64,000 nucleotides of DNA from Carposina sasakii (taxonomy: Eukaryota > Arthropoda > Insecta > Lepidoptera > Carposinidae). Below are positions 1 to 10,399 of this stretch, in pieces. A model generated the notes under the pieces. The model had not been told where the DNA came from. It saw only the letters and a program-made list of their open reading frames with translations, and made no database searches. Where the stretch lies: positions 8,618,001-8,682,000 of the forward strand of contig CP053152.1 in the NCBI GenBank assembly GCA_014607495.2, read 5' to 3'. Made by a program: the position numbers and the translations under genes. The first letter of the stretch is position 1. The number at the start of each line of letters is the position of its first letter.

Positions 1-21
1 CTTTATTTCATACACAATTTG

Positions 22-155
22 ATTTCGGAGTATAAGCGTGTGGTTATAGCTACTGCGTTACACTGGCCCTGAAGCTCCGCCCCTATCATGACGTCATGGC
101 CTAACGATTGCCACACGACTCAGTTCATAGTCCCACCTCCTCTTTTATACCTTCT
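22..155 (+). repeat. Dispersed repeat, unoccupied copy
   Basis: This segment matches 57290-57328 joined to 58432-58529 closely, including the GAAGCTCCGCC and TATCATGACGTCATGG stretches and a shared end near CCTCCTCTTTTATACCTTCT. It lacks the 1.1-kb insert of the other copy, so its TTA at 58-60 is the empty target site for that element. I do not recognise the family. It may be a transposon part or an old segmental duplication. Confidence 0.7.
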
Positions 156-387
156 CCTGATGCATATCGACCGCCGTTTGCCACCGGGACCAAGTGCTGT
201 CGCCTGTCACCGATTGGAGGATGGGAGCTACAAATCGCTGGCTGTAAATTAATAATCACATTAAAATCGTTTTATACAAATTCTTCCAAGCTGAGCAACG
301 GAATGCTAGTTATTACCTATAATTTATTTTACCCTAAGATTCCACTACAATTTTATGTGCTTACTGAGTCATTATCACTTTAATAAT

Positions 388-440
388 TTCAGCCATAGGA
401 AGTCCACTGCTGAACATAGGCCTCTCAGGCTCCCCCATCA
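388..440 (-). repeat. RTE-type LINE/SINE tail fragment
   Basis: Read on the minus strand, this has the GAGGCCTATGTTCAGCAGTGG pattern cut to a short relic, followed by a TGGCTGAAATTATT-like end. The same motif occurs at 5035-5096 and 7515-7790. In those copies it would encode GEAYVQQWT, the usual C-terminus of lepidopteran RTE-type LINEs, and SINEs that borrow this tail. Only about 50 bases remain here. Confidence 0.5.
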
Positions 441-3400
441 TAGATAGCTACTTCCTACCTATTATTTGGTTCATTGATTTCTGGATTAAATTTAGATTAT
501 TTAGCCGACCAATTAAGGAATATTTAATGAAGCATATTAAATTGATAAATTTGTAATATTATTATTTCAGGTAAAATTAACTAATTGTTATCAAGAGTAA
601 AGAACATACACAGGTAGTTGGAAGTTAAAGGTAATTTATCAAAACAAAAAATGTTGCAGAACAGCAAATATAATATCCTCTCTTTGTTTTAATAAACTGA
701 TTTCATCCCACGATAATAGAAATTCAAAAACTCATGCATCAATTTAATTATTATTCCGGAAACGTAGATTAATTCAATGTAAAATAACGTGAAAATAACT
801 AATATTAAGGTAATTAATTAAACATTTCGTTCATGTTTAAATGAAAATAAACCGTGTAGTTCCTAATTCTGGTACCTACGAGTATATCAATAATACCCAC
901 GCATTAAATATTAGAATACATATAAGTACAGGAAAAAACTATATCCAACCATATGATATTTTAGCGAGGTACCTACCTACGGCATAGAGGCCTAGATCTA
1001 TGACTACGGTAAGATATCGTTGCAGAACAATCTACGTATTTTGTCAAGTACCCTTTTGGCCTCGATTGCTAGAAGCGATGTTAGGTTTTGTAAAACGCTT
1101 TCTAGCGCGGGGTACTTGCAGTGAATGGAGGGAAGCGAAGCCGACAGGATACTGTGTGTATACATTATAGGTTGTATATATTTCCCGCCCGTACGTACCT
1201 ACAGTGAACAGTGCAGCGAGCTTTTAGCGGGACACTCGAACCCGCCGCGCAGCCATTTGCAAATGACGCTGAAAAACTCTCTTGTTAATTGCTAAATTGT
1301 TTCCGACGTATGTAATCAATGCACATGGAATTTTCAACAATGGCATACAACATGTAGGTACCCCATACTTAATAATATTACCTACGCAACCTTCTAATTG
1401 GTAGGTTTATTACTATCTAATTGTCGGATAAAGAGACTAAGTACGTACCTACCTACGGATAGAGGGATGGCCAGGGAGGATTTTTGTACGACTTTATAGG
1501 TAAATACTTTGGATATATTATATTTCCCGTAATCCGAACTAGTATTATAAATGCAAAAATAGGTAAGGTTGTTTTTTTAATTGTTATTTAGTAGTTTAAT
1601 TGTATATATTACTACATAAAAAATCGTCACAAGAATTGCGTGTTCCGCTTTAGCAGGCGGACGGAAGTAAGTTCGAGTACTTAAGTAATTACCCTTATGT
1701 TAAAGTGCCGGTGACGGGCATGAAATTCTCATTTCATCGAGTTTACTGATCGAACTATTCGATAGAGCCAGGGGTACAATTATCCTTAAAGTTAAGTGAC
1801 TACGTAGGTACTTATATTATTATTATTATAATCATTTATTTCATGTAATTCAACACATATTTTGTTATAATATACAGTAAAACCTCTGCCTGTAACTTTG
1901 ATGCAAAACAGTGAATTGGTTTCTGGTGAAAGTTTCAGCATGTTGCTGGTAAAGTTGCAATACCTAAATGTTTTAATTAAGGATGTACCTCATAGATAAT
2001 ATTTATTTTCTGAAATTTGCATTATAAAGTAGTTTATTTCCATCCCATTTATTCAACAAATCATGTAGGTAAACTGAGGTCCTAAACCTACGTCCTAGAC
2101 CTAAAAGGACATACAATATAAACAAAATGCAATTATTGTCTTACATACCTACAACTACTACAAAACCGTGCCAAAGTTGACACTATCACTGTTGACATTA
2201 GACACCAAAATGCATGGAATATTTGTCGCATAATTGCTTAAAAGCACGTTTAGCTTAAACATTCGTGGTCAATTTCTTCCCACGACATTTCCTTGCAGGC
2301 TTCATGAACTGGGCAGCGTGTAGTCCAAGAATTCATTTTCCAGCAAAAGTGCCTCGGCACGTAACGGAAGTTATAAATCCGTTTTTACAAAAACTGAGGA
2401 AGCAGTACAAGTAGATTTTCCGCGGTGGAAGTGGTTAGTTTTTGGTGCATTAATAGTGTGTGTAAATGGCACGAGGTCTAGAGGCCGGCGTTATCACTGC
2501 AGTTTGCATTCATTGACGACTGACGGACGGCTCTACGGCGACCATTTTAAATGGAAGGATATTACTGGTGGCTTTTGAGTACCTGTCACAGAATAGTTAA
2601 TAGTTCAATCCGCAAAGTCACATTGAACGGACACATAGGGGACGAACGGACAAACTGGCGGGCTTCGTGAGTAAGTAGATCAACTCTGCCAATTTATAGA
2701 AGTTCATTTACGACTTTATTTGAGAAAAGGATTAATTAACTTAAGGTAACATAATATCAATTTCCATAAGAAAGTATGAAAGACAGACGCACAGAGAACA
2801 AGCTCCAGAAGTTTTTATTTTGTAAGGAAAATACATATAGTATTCGAGTAATATGAAAACTTATAACTTATAATGAACATCTAGAGAGAAACAATGAAGT
2901 GCGGAACCCCTCCGGTGAACCAAGGTTGAAATATGACTTAATAAAAGACGCTACGATGTGTCCTGAAGCTGAAGACGAGGTAGTTATTGAGCTATAAAAT
3001 ATCGTTATTTTTATAGTCACCGCACCGCCCCGGGCGCCTGAAAGATACATAGATTTGTATGTGGGTACTATGTATATGTAATGTACCTAAGTATACCAAG
3101 CTTTATTTATCTTATATCCTACCTACATTGCTAACTAGATAATCAAGCTAATTAACGTTAATTAGATACCTAACCCAGCCCACCTAGTTCGAAACAAAAT
3201 TTACTTCTAGTACTTATACTTATCTTTAGGTAAGTACGTCTTAAGGAATAAATTTTTACTTGTTAAAGTCATAAAATTTAAATAATAATCCCCACATAAT
3301 AAATAAGAAATCTGCGTTACTTATTGGTATTTTTAGATATAATATAAGTAGGTAACTATGTAAGTAATTTGCAGTATCAAACTAAAATGTTTTTCCGTAA

Positions 3401-4212
3401 CAGCGTTACCACAAAACACTAATACTTAGTAGGTGGACCGATATCAATCTACTTACCTCTATTTTCTTTAAAGCTCATGAACAACTTTTATATAGAAAGA
3501 ACTCCATTTCAGTCAAGAACAATTAAGATAATGGCCGCGCGACGCACTTGCAAGAGATAAGTAACCTATTCGGTTAATTTCTGTAATGTTCTCTCTCGGA
3601 AATACAGACTCTATTTTGTGACGTTAACAATAATTTTATACGGTAGAAGCAGATACCAAATCCCTGGGTAGAAGGCACCGTAGAAAGAAGGCACGGTATT
3701 ATGATTGTTTTTAACATGACAGGTTGTTATCTTTTAGGTATCGTATGTAACCATAGAGAAATCGGCAGTGAGTCTTATCTCTGAAGAAAGAAATTAGATT
3801 TCAACTAGATAGATAGATATAACTATAATAAAAAATAATACATATGTGATCATTGTTGCGTAGGTAGACTATATCTTTCTATTTTAATAGTTAATTATTT
3901 ATGTGAAAGTAAACTGGGTTGGTACCTATCACTAGATACAGATTATAAAACAAAGTCGCTTCCCTGTTTGACCCTATGTATCTTTATAACTACGGAAAGG
4001 GTAAAGATGCGACTTTTTAATAGAGTGATTCAAGAGGAAGGTTTATGTGTATAGTATCAGCTATGCACCCGTGTAAAGCCGGAGCGGGTGGCTAGTTTTT
4101 AAATACTTAGATAATTTTACCTGAGTACAATCATGTAGCAAAAGCATAGTCATAATCACCCTAGTGTAAATAGAGATTACATTGAATCGTATTCTGTCGT
4201 ACCTCAATACTG
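441..4212. other. AT-rich sequence, no supported feature
   Basis: All reading frames are short and stop-rich, and no repeat family, tRNA or transposon end is recognised. A slightly GC-richer patch at about 1120-1260 and another at 2400-2680 might be unrecognised repeats or regulatory sequence; nothing in them supports a gene. Confidence 0.5.
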
Positions 4213-4480
4213 TCATAGAGGAATAAGATGTCATAGAGTGCTAATGTCATACTAACTGTTTCGATGCACCATTAGACTTTTCAGTGCCTCACAATTCCAG
4301 TCCCTGACACTTAGATTCTATTAGTGCAATGTATAGTAATGTACTACATTACTAATGTATTGTAACGTATAGTAATGCAATCTAAGTGTCAAGGATTGTG
4401 AGGCACCGAAAAGTCTAATGGTGCATCGAAACTGTTAGTATGACATTAGCACTCTATGTCTACATCTTATTTCTCTATGA
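4213..4480. mobile_element. Fold-back MITE, about 268 bp
   Basis: The left arm, starting TCATAGAGGAATAAGATGT, is mirrored by the right arm ending ACATCTTATTTCTCTATGA. The match runs almost to the centre near 4345, so the element would fold into one long hairpin. A TACTG direct repeat flanks it at 4208-4212 and 4481-4485 and may be a 5-bp target duplication. No coding capacity. Superfamily is not certain. Confidence 0.7.
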
Positions 4481-4588
4481 TACTGTGTATGTCAATACAT
4501 ACTTAGGTACTTATAATAAATGTAGTTGCTACTTTACATTTTATTGAATTTTTCCTATTTTTATTTTACTTTATTTACTTTATTATTA

Positions 4589-5000
4589 ACCGACTTCAAA
4601 AAAGAGAGGTTATCAATTCGTCTGTATGTTTATTTTTTTTATTTTTTATGTGCTCAGAACTCCGTCATTTATGAACCGATTTCAATTTTTTTATAGTTTG
4701 TCATGGTATGCTTCCAAGTTGGTCCCATATTCACCACATCAGGATCTGATTATGGGATCTTGGAGAAATCGAGGGCAATCCTCAAATATTGTAGGCACAT
4801 GTAGTCTGTTTTTATACTTTTACTGAGTGTTTTAATCACCTACATATAAAACATAACATCTGATGATGGAATCTCTAAGGAATCTAGGGATATCCTCAAA
4901 TATAATCGAGTAGTTCGTTTTTAGATTTTCATAGAGAATTTTGGTCAGCTACACATAATATAAAGGAAACGAGGCTCTGATGATGGAGCCGCCGAAAAAC
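4589..5000 (+). repeat. Dispersed repeat starting CCGACTTCAAAAAA
   Basis: The opening CCGACTTCAAAAAAGAGAGG, the later TATGAACCGATTTCAA, and AGTTGGTCCCAT with AGGATCTGATTATGGGATC belong to a repeat that I know as very abundant in lepidopteran genomes. Its class is not settled from this sequence. The copy is diverged, with degenerate internal duplications at about 4860 and 4975 (both near TCTGATGATGGA). Confidence 0.5.
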
Positions 5001-5034
5001 AGATAGTGGAACTTTTTAGTAACAAAATTGCTCT

Positions 5035-5096
5035 ATGGCAGGGGGAGGCCTACGTCCAGTAGTGGACTGTAATAGGCTTATGAAGATGAAGAAAAT
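5035..5096 (+). repeat. RTE-type LINE/SINE tail fragment
   Basis: It contains GGGGGAGGCCTACGTCCAGT, then GTGGACTG and a purine-rich end with GAAGATGAAGAA. This is the terminal part of the RTE-type tail also seen on the minus strand at 7515-7790. An intact version encodes EAYVQQWT; here CAGTAG introduces a stop in that frame. Truncated relic. Confidence 0.55.
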
Positions 5097-5099
5097 TGT

Positions 5100-7270
5100 G
5101 TTAAGTCGTGAAATTATATGTTGCGTTAAGCTGTGTCCGAAGTAAGATGGTTATAGAGGAAGAGGTAGACATGAGAATAACGAGATGACGGATAATAGGG
5201 ATGAATGAAAGAAGAGTACCTACATATTACACCGACCCCAAATGATTGGGAATAGGGCAGGAAGAAGGAGTGTAATTATATGTTGCTTATATTGTCAGAC
5301 GTAAAGTTTCGAAGCCTAGTTATTTCTCTCTTCTGTCATGTGGCCTATTTAATCATTTGCTGGCATATAAATCTGACAATATTATGCCTTCTAAACTTCG
5401 TACACGGCTTAACGCAATATATTTTTTGCCGTTTAGTAAAATATTACTTTAGTAAGCTCGAGTTTTGGGAGTAAGTCGGTTTTTCGTTTTAAAAAAAATA
5501 TTATTTTACTTTTTGACAAAGGAAAACTTAATTTCCTTTGGTGTTTTCTTTGGCTAATGTCAGGGCGATAAGTTGAACAAAAACAACTGAAAGAAAGTAA
5601 TAAATAATTATGATGAATATACCAAATAATTAACTTTCTTTGAGGTTTGGTACAAGTAGATTTTATTTTGATAATTTACATTCTGCCAATTGATAACTTT
5701 AACTAACGTTAGGTACATATAAAGTATATAAACTTATTGCATTGTATATTCTGTAAATTTAAGTAGAGGAAGAAATTTAAGTTAATTTATGCTTTTTTAT
5801 AAATCTTTATCAAGTCTTACCACATGTGTGTGTGCGTAGGCTATAAGAAAAGACACTTAAATCGATCCAAGTTAAACATATTGCTACACATCTACGCATA
5901 TAATACATATACTAAACAAGTACATCATTTAATAATTAGTCGAGAATTAGTCTAAATGTACAGCTCGAGTTCGGCAATGTGCTGATGGAACTTCCTCGAA
6001 TGTTTGCAGAGATAGTTGCGAGCCAAATACTGGGACATGTGGTGTATTGTAGAGGCATACCTGTATACCCAGGGAACTGGAATATATCCTGTTTGAACCG
6101 CATATCTCATGCTGCACTGAGCCAGACGATTGCTAGCTTCGTAATTTGACCGACTTACATCGAACTAAGTTCAGTCTTGTGTGATATTGCAAAGCTTTCG
6201 TAAACATTTTAGTTCTCTATCAAACTTGCATGCTCTGTTCAAAGCATAAATTAGCACAGGTATCCTGGATAAAGTTATTTGTTATTAGAATTTAACTAAT
6301 CTATATTAACTATAGTAACTTTACCTACATTCATTCACCTATATTCTATTAAAAATAAAAATAAAGTGTTATGGCATTTCACAATCGAGACACAATTCTT
6401 AATCCATCCATAACATTTTCAAATTCTCAATATTTTTGCATTTACTAACATAACATAAATTATTAAAAGATTACAAACATATTTGTTCACTCGAGCAAAA
6501 AACCGCGAAAGTACGAGTACTAAAGCGGAATCTATTTACGCTAAGGGATGTTTAATTTAAAATGTGAGGCGATATATTACGTCTGTCCCTCTTCTTGGAG
6601 ATAAAGAAAATAATTCTTTGTTTACGGAGACAGATTACTTACATTGCTCATATTTTGGAAACAATAATTTGTTATATTATTTACACGTATCTACTAGTTA
6701 AAGTTAACATTTTGTAAACTACGAGTATATAGGTATAGTGACTAATAGATGTACTTAGTGATATTATTCCGATTCAATATACCAGGTAAGTAAATTTAAT
6801 GTAAACGTGGATAAATATGTTGAGCACATAGTGAAGTTTAAGTACATAATAATTATTCAATTAACATGCACGATAATTACTCACATATTATTGTTTTGAT
6901 TCAGTTTAACAAAATGGCGGAAGTTTTTGCTCGACTAACTCTTATATCGCACAAAACAGCATGCAGTTCACTGGGTATGAATAAAACGTGGCTTCACTCG
7001 ATTCCACCGCGAGGCCGACGTCGCTAGTATTTAATTACTGAAAAAAGTGTAGAGAAAATGCGAATCTGCAACCGAGTTTGGCCTAATTACATTTACAGAC
7101 GTCATCATATACTTGTAGGCACACAGAGCGAAAGCACTCGCAGTCGAGCGCTTTGATGCTACGAGTAGATAAGTTCTATTAAATGCTCTATTCTAGGCTA
7201 CTTATTTATATCATGTTTTTGTCAGCTTAGTTATATAATTATAATAATTCATTAACCTTAGACATAGAGC
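5100..7270. other. AT-rich sequence, no supported feature
   Basis: No long frames, transposon termini or RNA genes recognised. Only scattered TAGGTAC-type motifs typical of this genome are seen. Confidence 0.5.
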
Positions 7271-7274
7271 AGGT

Positions 7275-7470
7275 AGGTATGATTTACACAGAGCCGGCCC
7301 GCCCATACGGCGAACGGAGCAGTCGCTCCAGGCGCCAAATCCTAGAGGGCGTAAAGATATATATTATTATTATTATTTATATTATTAGGAGCAAACAGGA
7401 AAGGCACCATAATTGGATCTCGCTCCATTCTAAAATTTACTTCGGGCCGTCGCTGGATTCGGATCCACTG
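7275..7470. repeat. Possible GGCCGGCCC-type repeat
   Basis: AGAGCCGGCCCGCCC at 7290 resembles the GGGCCGGCCC ends of repeats found in many animals, and CTTCGGGCCG at 7440 could be the other end. It contains a short ATT/ATA simple run. A similar GGGCCGGCCCGTCAGG string is at 50787. Identification is tentative. Confidence 0.25.
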
Positions 7471-7514
7471 TGACAGCACAGAAGCCTGGCTGCTCCGGTA
7501 TCTCCTTATTTATA

Positions 7515-7790
7515 CAACGTTCTTCTTCTTCTTCAGCCTATTGCAGTCCACTGCTGGACGTAGGCCTCCCCCAGAGCACGTCATAAGGCTACTGCCACAG
7601 GAGGGTTTTGCCCATAGTCACCACCCTGGGTAGGCGGGTTGGTGACCGCAGTGTGATTTTCGGACTATGTTGTCAGCACGGGAGGCGCTGCTGCCCACCT
7701 CCCGGAAACCCTTAATCGCCTCGTACGATAACCACGGGCAGGCAGGGGTGGTACAAATTCTACTCTGCCGGGACCACGTGGTTAACTTTG
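7515..7790 (-). mobile_element. RTE-tailed SINE or LINE 3' fragment
   Basis: On the minus strand this runs from a CCACGTGGTCCCGGCAGAG region through GAGGCGATTAAGGG, GGTGACTATGGGCAAAA and GAGGCCTACGTCCAGCAGTG to a GAAGAAGAAGAAG tail. The final section encodes GEAYVQQWTAIG then a stop, the C-terminal signature of RTE-type LINEs. The (GAA)n tail fits target-primed insertion. It is either a 5'-truncated LINE or a SINE using that tail. Shorter relics are at 388-440 and 5035-5096. Confidence 0.6.
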
Positions 7791-7962
7791 TTATTAAAGG
7801 AATATTATAGGCCTACATCACACGGTAGATAAATATCAAAATACATGGGTCTCAAGGGGTAGCGTGAGCCAACCCGTATCTCTTATTCTATCTCGTTTAT
7901 ATGTTAGGTACCTTCTATCTCAACCCGTTCATAAAATTAGTAAATTAAATTATGAACTTATA

Positions 7963-8500
7963 CAGGGTGTGTGTGACAGCCTGGCAAATACTGATATACT
8001 GAACAAGTACCATTTTTTTGAGTTATACGATAGTGTTATTACTCTCAGGAAATTAATTTTTGGTTTGATTATACGCAATGTTTGCTTTGCGCGCCAATTG
8101 TATTGGGCGCAAGTGACTAGTTAAATGGGCTTATTGGTTATTCTGTGATACATTGCTGTTTTTTTGGATCCCTTGTGACTCTCCTTTGAGGTTAATCAGT
8201 TAATTAAACTTTTTTCTATCGGCCCTTGGTGCTCTGCCTACCCCATAAGGGATAAAGGCGTGATTATATGTATGTAAACTTTTATGAAAGCAACTTTTTT
8301 TTTGAAAATCAGCCATAGGTTAAAATTTTGTGTTCAAGTCAATATTTAAGTCCTACTTAAACGAACCACAAAAAAAATCCTCATTTTTTTTAAATCGGAA
8401 AATTTTGGAATTTTCCTGCGAAAATTTCACTAGTTTTCATCTTAGAATCATGGTTTGAAGTCACCATATTAATATTTGCCTGGCTGTCACAAACAGCCTG
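7963..8500 (+). mobile_element. TA-flanked MITE family B, copy 1 (with nested insert)
   Basis: The ends are CAGGGTGTGTGTGACAGCC and the inverted GGCTGTCACAAACAGCCTG, giving imperfect TIRs of about 35 bp. TA lies on both sides (7961-7962, 8501-8502), the Tc1/mariner-type target duplication. A diverged, left-truncated relative lies at 15875-16211. Subtracting the SINE-tail insertion at 8214-8274 leaves about 470 bp. It has no transposase and is non-autonomous. Confidence 0.75.
8214..8274 (+). mobile_element. SINE 3'-tail insertion nested in MITE B
   Basis: A 61-bp piece containing CTTGGTGCTCTGCCTACC and GATAAAGGCGTGATTATATG interrupts the MITE. TAAACTTTT flanks it at 8205-8213 and 8275-8283, a 9-bp target duplication. 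The related copy at 15875-16211 lacks the insert. The ATGTATGTA end is the usual tail repeat of this family (see 17590, 49345, 55818). Extreme 5' truncation is normal for target-primed insertion. Confidence 0.75.
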
Positions 8501-9141
8501 TATACCAAACTTTGTCTTCTGTTCGTAGCACTTGCTACGAGCTACGAACCTGCTACGAAACGAGTCTGTCAGTGCCATTCTCCATGGTCATGTACCATTT
8601 TTGTATTTTCTAGATTTTAGGTCTTAAATAAGATGGCATGTTATAATTTGGTCACTTCCAAAATCTAAGAATTTAAATTTTACCTAAGCGTGCCAATGGT
8701 CATACAGTAGGGGTAAAAATAACGATAACTAACTCTATATGTATAAAGCAAAGATGTAATGGATGAAATTATCGGTTGACCATCGTAGCTTTTTGTTTGA
8801 ATATACTTACTCACAATATTACTAAAATTAATAATCTTTCCTAGTATTCCAGGTACTTGAAATGGACTCTACATATAAATGGAATAGGAAACATCATTTT
8901 AATTGGTGTATTGTGACTTTATAACATGTTTATAACATTTTCGCTACGATGTAACAAAAACGAAACTTTGCGAGGACCTTTGTGCGCCGCAATCGTACGC
9001 GAACTCTTTTTGTACGCACTGCCACAAACAATGATTCATTCTCCGTACGTGCTCGCTAAAAATATATTTCAAGTCGACCAATTTTTACTGTTAGGTATAT
9101 TTTTTCTAGATTCTTATTATGAATTGAATATAATAGTCTAA

Positions 9142-9638
9142 GAGATGTGGAAGCTCGACCTTCACCGATCTGATAACTCGATGAGACATATTTCTTATCA
9201 AATATAATTTATAAACAAATATGCCTATGATGACTTGCCTATCGAAAAGTGTTCATAGCTAATTTTATTTTAATCAATTTTCTTTCATCACCTTCACTCC
9301 CATGATAACCAAATGAGTTTTATGTCAACTGATAGTATTTTAACACACAGATTATGCCTTGGTAGGCTTGCCTACTTATTTCTGTGCATTGCTACCTAGC
9401 ATGGATGTGAATTGTGAATAGGTAAGTCAATAAGATATTTTAATTACAAAACCAATCGTATAGGCTTGCCTGCAAATGCAGGTGATGAAAAAAATAATAA
9501 TTAAATTAAAAATAGCTATGAACACTTTTCGATAGGCAAGTCACAATAGGCATAGGTATTTTTTTATAAATTATATTTGATAAAAAAAATATGTTTCATC
9601 AAGTTATCAGATCGGTGAAGGTCGATCTTCACGGTCTC
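9142..9638. mobile_element. Fold-back element, about 497 bp
   Basis: GACCTTCACCGATCTGATAA in the left arm is matched in inverse in the right arm (TTATCAGATCGGTGAAGGTC). Pairing continues inward through AAATATAATTTATAAA and GACTTGCCTATCGAAAAGTG, so each arm is roughly 190 bases around an unpaired centre at about 9330-9450. No coding capacity. TCTA occurs just outside each end and may be a target duplication, but this is weak. Superfamily unknown. Confidence 0.7.
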
Positions 9639-9639
9639 C

Positions 9640-10013
9640 TCTACCCTAAATAACGAAGATAAATAATAATAGTTATTTACCTATCAATTCAATCACGTTA
9701 TTTTTTTTTAAATATAAAAATGGTAATGGTAAGCCACTCTGACAAGGCTTTATTAAAATTGAATATTTACCACATACCTAATCATAAATATACAAATCTT
9801 TTAACATTTTTTTAATTTTAACCCTAAAATTATTAAAATGTAAGAAAATGTAATCTTTAGGTACAAAAGGCTTAAAATATAGCAAAAACATTAAATTTGG
9901 CTTTGGGCAATGTATGGGCAATGTTATCAAAAGGTTTTCAGGATTATTTAAATCCCCAGTAATCAAACACAGCTTCGTGTAATTCTGTATGTGAAGTTGA
10001 TCCTTCTCCTATA
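9640..10013. other. AT-rich spacer
   Basis: Runs of A and T with no recognised element. A minus-strand 62-codon open frame here is not longer than expected by chance. Confidence 0.5.
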
Positions 10014-10395
10014 CAGGATGATTTTTAGTCGTCAACGTTCCCGAAAACTATGGCATCTCCTCATCATCACGGTCATTATTCTCCATGGAAGCATACCTGG
10101 GAAGTGTCTGGTTTCCAAGATATTAGGGTCCAAAGTTGAGTAAATAGACTGCGTTTTTTTTGCATAAATGCACATTGACGCGCGTAGCAAGATTTTTTCA
10201 CGAGAAATAATTATTATCTGTCTATGAAAAAACTAGCATAAACACTGGACACTATAAATTCCACCCGAACAAGTAATTGATTTAAAAAAAAAAAAAAATT
10301 ACATCGTTTCCCAGCATTTTTTTGTCATAAACTTACTTTATTTGATGTATAGAGTACGTACCCTTCGTTAAGGTTGGCCACCAAGAAACATCCTG
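10014..10395 (+). mobile_element. TA-flanked MITE family A, copy 1
   Basis: It starts CAGGATGATTTTTAGTCGTC and ends AAACATCCTG, with TA on both sides (10012-10013 and 10396-10397). Internal landmarks shared with the other copies are GTTCCCGAAAACTA, CTCCATGGAAGCATACC and GGTACGTACCCTTCGTT-like sequence. The interior has no transposase reading frame. Four other near-full-length copies lie at 28827, 30477, 42386 and 56257, and a decayed one at 31395. Confidence 0.85.
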
Positions 10396-10399
10396 TATA

